Positions 58,144 through 64,000 of a DNA stretch of 64,000 bases are shown here, piece after piece. The notes under the pieces were generated by a model. The model was not told the DNA's origin and did no database searches. It was given only the letters and a program-made list of their open reading frames with translations. Each line of letters starts with the position of its first letter. Position 1 is the first letter of the stretch. The position numbers were made by a program, and so were the translations under genes. The DNA comes from Dermanyssus gallinae (taxonomy: Eukaryota > Arthropoda > Arachnida > Mesostigmata > Dermanyssidae), in contig QVRM01006579.1 of the NCBI GenBank assembly GCA_003439945.1, forward strand, positions 80,001 to 144,000, read 5' to 3'.

Positions 58144-59161
58144 TTACATGTTAAACAATATTACAGTTGTGAGGTCTGAACGTATTATTGCAAAGTTTTT
58201 TTAAATAATCAGTTCACTCCATGGCGCCTAAAATAGATGCCGCGTTCCCTCTGCAAACGGCCAAGGACAACGCTTGCCTCAAGAATTGACCCTCTCTTCG
58301 GTCGTTCGTGACCTCCTAAATTCGCTTACTTAAATCTTTGCGAAATGCTTCGGTTCCCTTGCTGATTGGTCCTAGTGTCTCCATGGCGATAGGCACAAAT
58401 ATATATATCTTGTTTCCAGTCCAGCATATTTAAACCGTTACTGGCGTCCGCGTGCTTTGCTACCCACCCAGGCTCAACAGAGCTGTAGTGTAAATAGGAA
58501 GCCGCGGTTGTGCACGAAACCGCTGCATCCCAAGCTAGGGACTTTCCATGTGACCATAATGCAATGGTCACCCCATCAGGTCTTTCTTCGCCAGCGGACA
58601 CTAAACCTCTCAGTTCAAGTGTAGATGGTATACCGGCTTTCCTAAGGGACCTTATGATCACACCGTTTAGTTCAGCATGTCTGGACGATCTACCGGCGCT
58701 CTTCGGGCAACTCAGTGGGTGTAGGCCACTGGAATCTACCACCTCCCCACACAGTTTGCACTGAAATGGCTCGCAGACGCTAGCGCCGATTCTAAGTGCT
58801 GACATCATGCGGAAAGAGTTGGGATCTAGCATGGTGCCGAGCTGAGGCGAGGGTAAGGCTTTAAGCTAACCCCCACTGAAGTTATCTTGTGCCGCTAAGA
58901 ATACGGCGCGGTCTCTCCGGGAAACAAGCTCGTCTAAGATTTCTCTGCTCTTTTGTTTGTTTTTGAACTTATCTAGGTTATATTGGCTAGGATATTCTTC
59001 TAAAAAGTCCGGGTCTAGCATGGTTCTAATAGTGTCCCGTGCTTTACTGGTTTCATATCTTATTTGTGGTCGAACTGCCTCTTCCACTAACAAAGCTGCC
59101 ACCGGACCAAATTGCACCAGTGAAGCAGCGTAGCAGACCGGAGCTAGGTCAGTGGCACTCC
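58144..59161 (-). mobile_element. TAA-associated retroelement with endonuclease-like C-terminus
   Basis: The longest copy, minus strand. From the AAT border: RSATDLAPVCYAASLVQFGP, RYETSKARDTIRTMLDPDFL, YNLDKFKNKQKSREILDELV, then an in-frame TAG where the family likely has Trp (GG*LKALPSPQLG), then LDPNSFRMMSALRIGA, CEPFQCKLCGEVVDSSGLHP-LSCPKSAG (C-x2-C...H-x4-C), RHAELNGVIIRSLRKAGIPS, RPDGVTIALWSHGKSLAWD and DAAVSCTTAASYLHYSSVEP. After a frameshift it continues ETLGPISKGTEAFRKDL to LRQALSLAVCRGNAASILGA and a stop near 58,222, then a 3' UTR and AATAAATAAT. The knuckle plus RPD-x14-WD is what the restriction-like endonuclease of R2/R4/Dong-type elements shows. No RT domain is included in this truncated copy. 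Confidence 0.8.
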
Positions 59162-59180
59162 TTATTATTATTATTATTAT
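59162..59180. repeat. short (ATT)n at the 5' border
   Basis: Six ATT units, read as AAT on the element's strand, mark where recognisable element coding begins. Confidence 0.95.
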
Positions 59181-59700
59181 CGTCATCATCCATTGCGACA
59201 TACTGTCACTTTTGTCAGCCACCGGGGCTCAGATTCTTCTCGGAATACATTCCCCCTAGCTTTCTGTCACCGCAGCCAGCCCTAATTGCTATGCCTCAAA
59301 CTCCTTCTTTCGATAATGCTTATTACCACATGTTTCTCGTATATCACGTTTGACGCGACTGTTGCTGAGGTAGCAATTTGCCATTTCTGTTCCTAGGCTT
59401 TCGTCGTCGAGAAGACAGGCGGGCTTGCGGTCTAAGCTCAGCGACCGTGATGCCTTTAGGCTTTACGGCGAGCTTTGACTTGGTTTTCCTCGGGCCGCCT
59501 ATTAGGTGGTTGGCTACCTTGACGATCTCATGTTTACGCCAAATGCCGTGCATCGTGTCGATAACTACTAGCTCTGCTGCTACTATAATTTTCTTTCCGT
59601 CGCATCCATTAAAAGTATTGTTCCTGTTGGAGTCATCGCCACTCGGACGAATAGCGCGTATAGCGGTAATTGACGGCTATTGCCGTAATGATGACTGATG
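59181..59700. other. open frames of unknown origin upstream of retroelement
   Basis: Minus frame 59,553-59,344 is strongly basic (KTKSKLAVKPKGITVAELRP, SSRRRKPRNRNGK). The plus frame 59,378-59,698 is its complement. The minus frame might be part of an element's nucleic-acid-binding region, but there is no motif. Confidence 0.2.
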
Positions 59701-60652
59701 ATGTAGATAGATTTTTGTTGGAACACGTCACACGTCACGAGCAGCGCGAGACATTAAGTTTCTATAATCTAGACAGTTTTTGATGACAGAAATACTGAGA
59801 AGACAACTCATACATCGAGCATGAGTTGCCTTCTCAGTGGTTGCCGGCTGTTCCCAGTTTTTGTGAACATTCACTCTCTGGGATCTTCATTATGATTCCT
59901 AACCTTTTGGCGTACGATTTTGCATCGGTCGGATGGCCTATATCTCGCGCCTGGCGTTGATTATGCTCGTGAAGTGCCTAATGGCCTAGGACCTGGTCGG
60001 TTTTTATGTAGTATAACAGTTCACAGAAGCTTTGAAATGTTTTGTTTTGTCACCCCTAGTTGCACGTGTACCGTGGGGCGTTGTGCCGTATTAAACTTCT
60101 AGCTGAGACGAAAGCAAATTCAAAGACCTTTGCAATACACCTGCCAAGGAATGAAGAAAAGCTGAAATACTTGGCCAAACATATTTTTCAGGCAGCTTCT
60201 CTAATATCAGGCTTAAGCTCGTATTCGCCTTTATGATGCGGATAACGGATTCGCCTTTATAAAGCGGATTGTAGCAACGCCTGCCTATACGGATATTGTT
60301 TTTAGTGGATGATAAGTTAAACTACGTTTACGTATTACGAAGGACCGCGAATCGACTTTACGGTCACACAAACAATGAACGGCATTCGTATGGCCCTCAA
60401 GATACCATAGGAAGATATGCAAGTCGATTATGGGCACAGTCGGTAGTTCACTAAGGACGTCATCACTTACTGTGCTGGTTTTAGAGATATATTGTTGATC
60501 CTCACAATTTCCTCGTGCAATGTAATAACAACATGATTGTCATAACTACCTGTCCAGCTCAACGAAACGCCGTCGTAGTGTTATTCGCAGCTGGTTGTTT
60601 CTTCTAACAAAATTATGCCGCGCGTATTTATTTTAAGTTTATAGTAATGACG
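59701..60652. other. intergenic, nothing recognised
   Basis: A 14-bp inverted repeat GAGAAGACAACTCAT...ATGAGTTGCCTTCTC lies at about 59,798-59,838. Otherwise no feature. Confidence 0.4.

Positions 60653-60690
<38 letters not shown>
60653..60690. repeat. (ATT)n microsatellite
   Basis: About 12 ATT units. No retroelement fragment was recognised on either side, unlike the other long ATT tracts. Confidence 0.96.
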
Positions 60691-63120
60691 GACAAGCATC
60701 ACTCAGCGTATATATCCGGCTTTCTTCTGCCAGCGCTCCCTTGAACGGTTGATATGTACACGCTGTTTTCATGCTGTCACCAGTTGGTCTTCTGTGAAGT
60801 AACCGTTATTGTATTTAAGGATGGTATGTGCCATTGTCTCAAAGTAAACGCCACACCTCAAATAGGCGGGGTCTATTTCCGGCTTAAATCGGATCATTTT
60901 TTTCAGCGGAGCCTTAGGTGTTTTCATGTACGTACTCCTGTGCCCCACGCTTTTTCATAAGCTTCAGTATTACTAGCAGCGTTGCTCAGCTGGGATCATT
61001 GTGAAGTGTGATTATTATGATTATTTATTTAGCTTAGTTATTAATAACGTGTTGTTTGAACGCGTAAGCTAAAATATTTTTTGCTTTTTTCTTTTATGGC
61101 AGCTATACGGAGTGCACCGTTTTCCTTAACAATTGGCCGCGGACAGCAATGTCTCAGGAACTGGCCTTTCCGTAAATATCTGGCACCTGTTTGCGTGTGT
61201 TTAGACAAATGCTAAAGGAATAAATCAATTTTCTGTTTTCTGTAGAGATAAGGATATTTATTTAGGCTTGGCGTGAAAATGACATATGTCATGTGCGGAC
61301 GTGTGATCTAAGGTGTAAGGTTCAGCATGACAGCTGCAACATTACCTCTCTGGACGGTGACAGGAGAGTGTTGATCGTCTATGTTATATTTGCTGCCTAT
61401 TTCTCACTTGTGGTTGTTTTTACCATGTTCGGCATTTTCTGTCGGAGCGTCTAAGCCTCCAGCGCAAGACATCCTGGTGCTTTAAATACGACGGTACGGA
61501 AGTTAACTCGTTGCCCGAATTGTCAGTCTCCCTTACTGATTGATCCCCTTCGAAAAGGGTTACAGAATATGTATATCTGGTCGAAGCTTGAGCGTGGTTT
61601 ACGAATAAGCAAATATTCTGTATATTTGCTTTATATTATTACCGAACGTTAACATAATTCAAGCTCACTATGCTACGCAGATTGAGCCATGATTTAGATA
61701 TGATATGCGGTCGGGCTAGGCTTTTTTGGTGCCCATAAGAAAGTGTTCATTATAATGCTTTGTGTCGCCGGTAACTACTTTGCCTTCTGTTGTATTGAAA
61801 ATGGTTTACCCGCCCTTTTACAAACTGATATATATTTATACACTTCCTGTGTTCCGCGTGTTTGTTAGATGCAACATAAACATATTAATAACATTTTAAC
61901 ATTGAATGATCCTATTTTGGTGATCAATTTGCTATCTCAATCCTTGCCGCAGGTATATAGAAAATAGTTTGCTGTTTCCTGTTTCCAAAGGCGGTGTACT
62001 TGGAAAACCTAAGCTTCAAAACATGACAACCAAAAAGGCAATAAAATTCGGCTACGGACAATTGATGCCAGTTTATAGTCTGACTCATGGCGTTAAAATG
62101 GGCAGTAAATAAACCAAGCATCTGTTTCTTTGCCTTATGCTTGCCCCTTACTTGGCCGATATGCTAGTTAAATATTAGCTATTAAAAAGGCGCAGTAGTT
62201 ATACACAAGTAGAACTGCGTGCTGGCAACAGTTACAATGGCTAGAGAAACCCGGCCAGCAAAACGGTGTGAAATAAGCTTGTCATGATTTATGTATGTGC
62301 GCTTCAATTGATGTATTACAATTTTGTTCGGACTAAATTGTTACAGTACACTACAATCGACGATTTCGTATCGAAGCTTGACGGACGGCAGTGTAGGTCT
62401 GGTTTTGCTTACGATATCCGTTTAAGATCCCTGTTCCCATTTTCAGTTATGTCATGTGAGCGTCCGCAAGAAAACATCCTGCATATTAAGCTGTCACCCT
62501 GCGCAAGCAACCTAGTTCGTTATAAGGTGACCCGTTTGTAACTTATAATCTGTACAATCATTTATAAGCATGACAAATACTAGTACAAATCGCGTACTAA
62601 TAGTTTGCTTCGCGAATGCATAACGTTCACATCACTGTTAACAAACCTAGACTAGCCGTACCGTTAGCAACTTCACTTGGTTGTGGCGTTCTGCACAGCA
62701 TAGCTTCTGGAATAGAGAGTATACTTGCCTTTCAACGCAAGCAACCATAAACAAAAATTGCTGCAGCAGCATCAGCCGCAGTAGTGCTGAGAGCATTACG
62801 AGAACATCTGCCGTAGTGTACGAGTGCAAGCTCGGATGTTTGCGCAGGATGGGACCGTTAGCTACATCGGCTAAGCCAAAATGCACACACAGAAATCGGA
62901 GCACGGCAAAACCCGCCGGCCCTCGACCAGACCTCATTCTGCCGTGTGCCCGCGACCCAGCACATACATGCCACGAATACGCTAGAAAGACGCCGCGCAA
63001 TCGTGAACGACATTGACTCAACGCAGCACTGGTAGTGAGCTCAAAAGGTCTATGGTATTAAAGAAAAAATTGTAATATCCAAACCTCCCAGAAGATGAGT
63101 AGTCCTCTAGCACGGAACTG
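60691..63120. other. intergenic, nothing recognised
   Basis: AT-rich to 62.6 kb, then more balanced. Open frames at 62,284-62,541 and 62,647-63,021 (both strands) are unassigned. Confidence 0.4.
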
Positions 63121-63121
63121 A

Positions 63122-63237
63122 GCTATATATATCCTAGTACTTCAACCAAGTTTGCCCCCAGCAAGTTAATTTACTTACAGACACGACCCCTGCTCGATAT
63201 AGATACTCTCATATTAGGAGGACACAGAAGGTGAGTT
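63122..63237 (+). promoter_or_regulatory. speculative promoter and first-exon donor
   Basis: A TATA-like CTATATATAT at 63,123-63,132 is followed about 100 bp later by an excellent donor ACACAGAAG|GTGAGT (63,222-63,236). This could be the 5' untranslated exon of a gene running off the right edge. No coding evidence supports it. Confidence 0.15.
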
Positions 63238-63746
63238 GGATAGAAGAAAACGAGGAGACGAAAACGAACGCAGCAGCAACAACAACACCGGCTAAAAAAC
63301 GCTCAAAATTAACACAAAGGCACAGGCTGCTTGCGTATCTATGTGTCTACTATATGTTAAACTGAGAGAAACAGAAATACAAGAAAAACGCCAAAAAAGA
63401 TGATCCTATATCCCTATTCGCTGCGCAATGTATGCAATCGTCGGCTGTACAACTGACCGTTTCTTCTAGGCGTCTATACATACATAGATTCGGATGTGTC
63501 ACCACCTACCAGTGAGGAATCACCACGACTTATTTCGCAACATAAACAATGTATATGCACCGCAAGTATAGGATGTAACAATCACACGATGTGCAGCTGA
63601 CTAGCAATGTAGCGGTTGTGTTGGTTTTTGTGTATCTAGCTAGATAGATAGATCCAAGAGTCGAAGACGGGTGCGGTTGGTTGTCTGATGAGGGACCTTG
63701 TGAGCACAGCGAGCATGTGTGTGGACGTACATGTGTGGACGTGATC

Positions 63747-63962
63747 TCATCCGAAAGCCTCATTATTGTCACCGCCGCCGCCGCCGCGGCTGGTGCTATC
63801 GGCGTCCTCGTCTCGAGACAATACGGAGCGAGTGAGAGAGACGCGTTGTACGCTACTATTGCGCAGAATTACCATCCCGCCGAACACAGCGGCTTCGATC
63901 GAAGATACGGTAAGCGGTGGCCCTGCGGCTTCGCTCGATATCGTACTAGAATTTCGGCACAT
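63747..63962 (-). other. possible C-terminal coding exon, strand uncertain
   Basis: The minus strand reads GPPLTVSSIEAAVFGGMVIL, RNSSVQRVSLTRSVLSRDED, ending SRGGGGGDNNEAFG and TGA at about 63,751. Codon choice looks protein-like. The plus strand also has an open stretch (GVLVSRQYGASERDALYATI) ending at a donor ATACG|GTAAGC near 63,909. I cannot decide between them and recognise no family. Confidence 0.2.
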
Positions 63963-64000
63963 AGTCTGTATCGTAAAAATTCACCCGTAAAAGAAGGCTG

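Overview
This is a eukaryotic, animal-type genomic window. It holds one spliced protein-coding gene that I can model with confidence, set in repeat-dense DNA. Spliceosomal introns, an acid-lipase gene with a family-typical 72-nt exon, remnants of several non-LTR retrotransposon lineages, Tc1/mariner-like termini, tRNA-derived SINEs and many (TA)n, (ATT)n and (CAA)n tracts all point to a metazoan. An arthropod, perhaps a mite or other chelicerate, fits best, but the species cannot be settled from sequence alone.

Layout. 0-5.4 kb: AT-rich intergenic DNA with short repeats. 5.4-7.1 kb: GC-richer sequence and a ~700-bp minisatellite with a higher-order period of 179 bp, directly upstream of the gene. 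7.2-16.2 kb: an eight-exon, plus-strand acid lipase (LIPA/LIPF/Lip3-type alpha/beta hydrolase) of about 502 codons. The Ser, Asp and His of the triad are present, but the motifs around them are altered and there is a long N-terminal extension with a hydrophobic anchor. Its introns carry a SINE, transposon ends, a 30-bp hairpin and simple repeats. 16.2-64 kb: no second convincing gene, but a layered set of decayed mobile elements.

The mobile elements fall into groups. (1) A retroelement whose C-terminus has a zinc-knuckle plus RPD...WD pattern like the restriction-like endonuclease of early-branching non-LTR elements. Its fragments are repeatedly bracketed by (ATT/TAA)n microsatellites at 16.7-17.3, 35.0-35.9 and 57.6-59.2 kb, as expected for a Dong/R4-like element that targets TAA repeats. 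(2) Several unrelated, frameshifted reverse-transcriptase or endonuclease remnants (20.9-22.4, 23.5, 24.5-25.9, 28.7-29.3, 38.8-39.6, 42.4-43.6 kb). (3) Non-autonomous Tc1/mariner-like elements ending in TACAGGG and embedded in (TA)n. These include a ~970-bp near-perfect palindrome at 18.4-19.4 kb and a half copy at 49.3-49.8 kb that share an identical 52-bp GC-rich core. (4) Two tRNA-derived SINE families, five copies in all.

I see no bacterial-style operon, CRISPR array or complete rRNA/tRNA gene, and no clear novel enzymatic system. The strongest leads are the TAA-targeting endonuclease retroelement, the palindromic element with the invariant core, and the divergent lipase.
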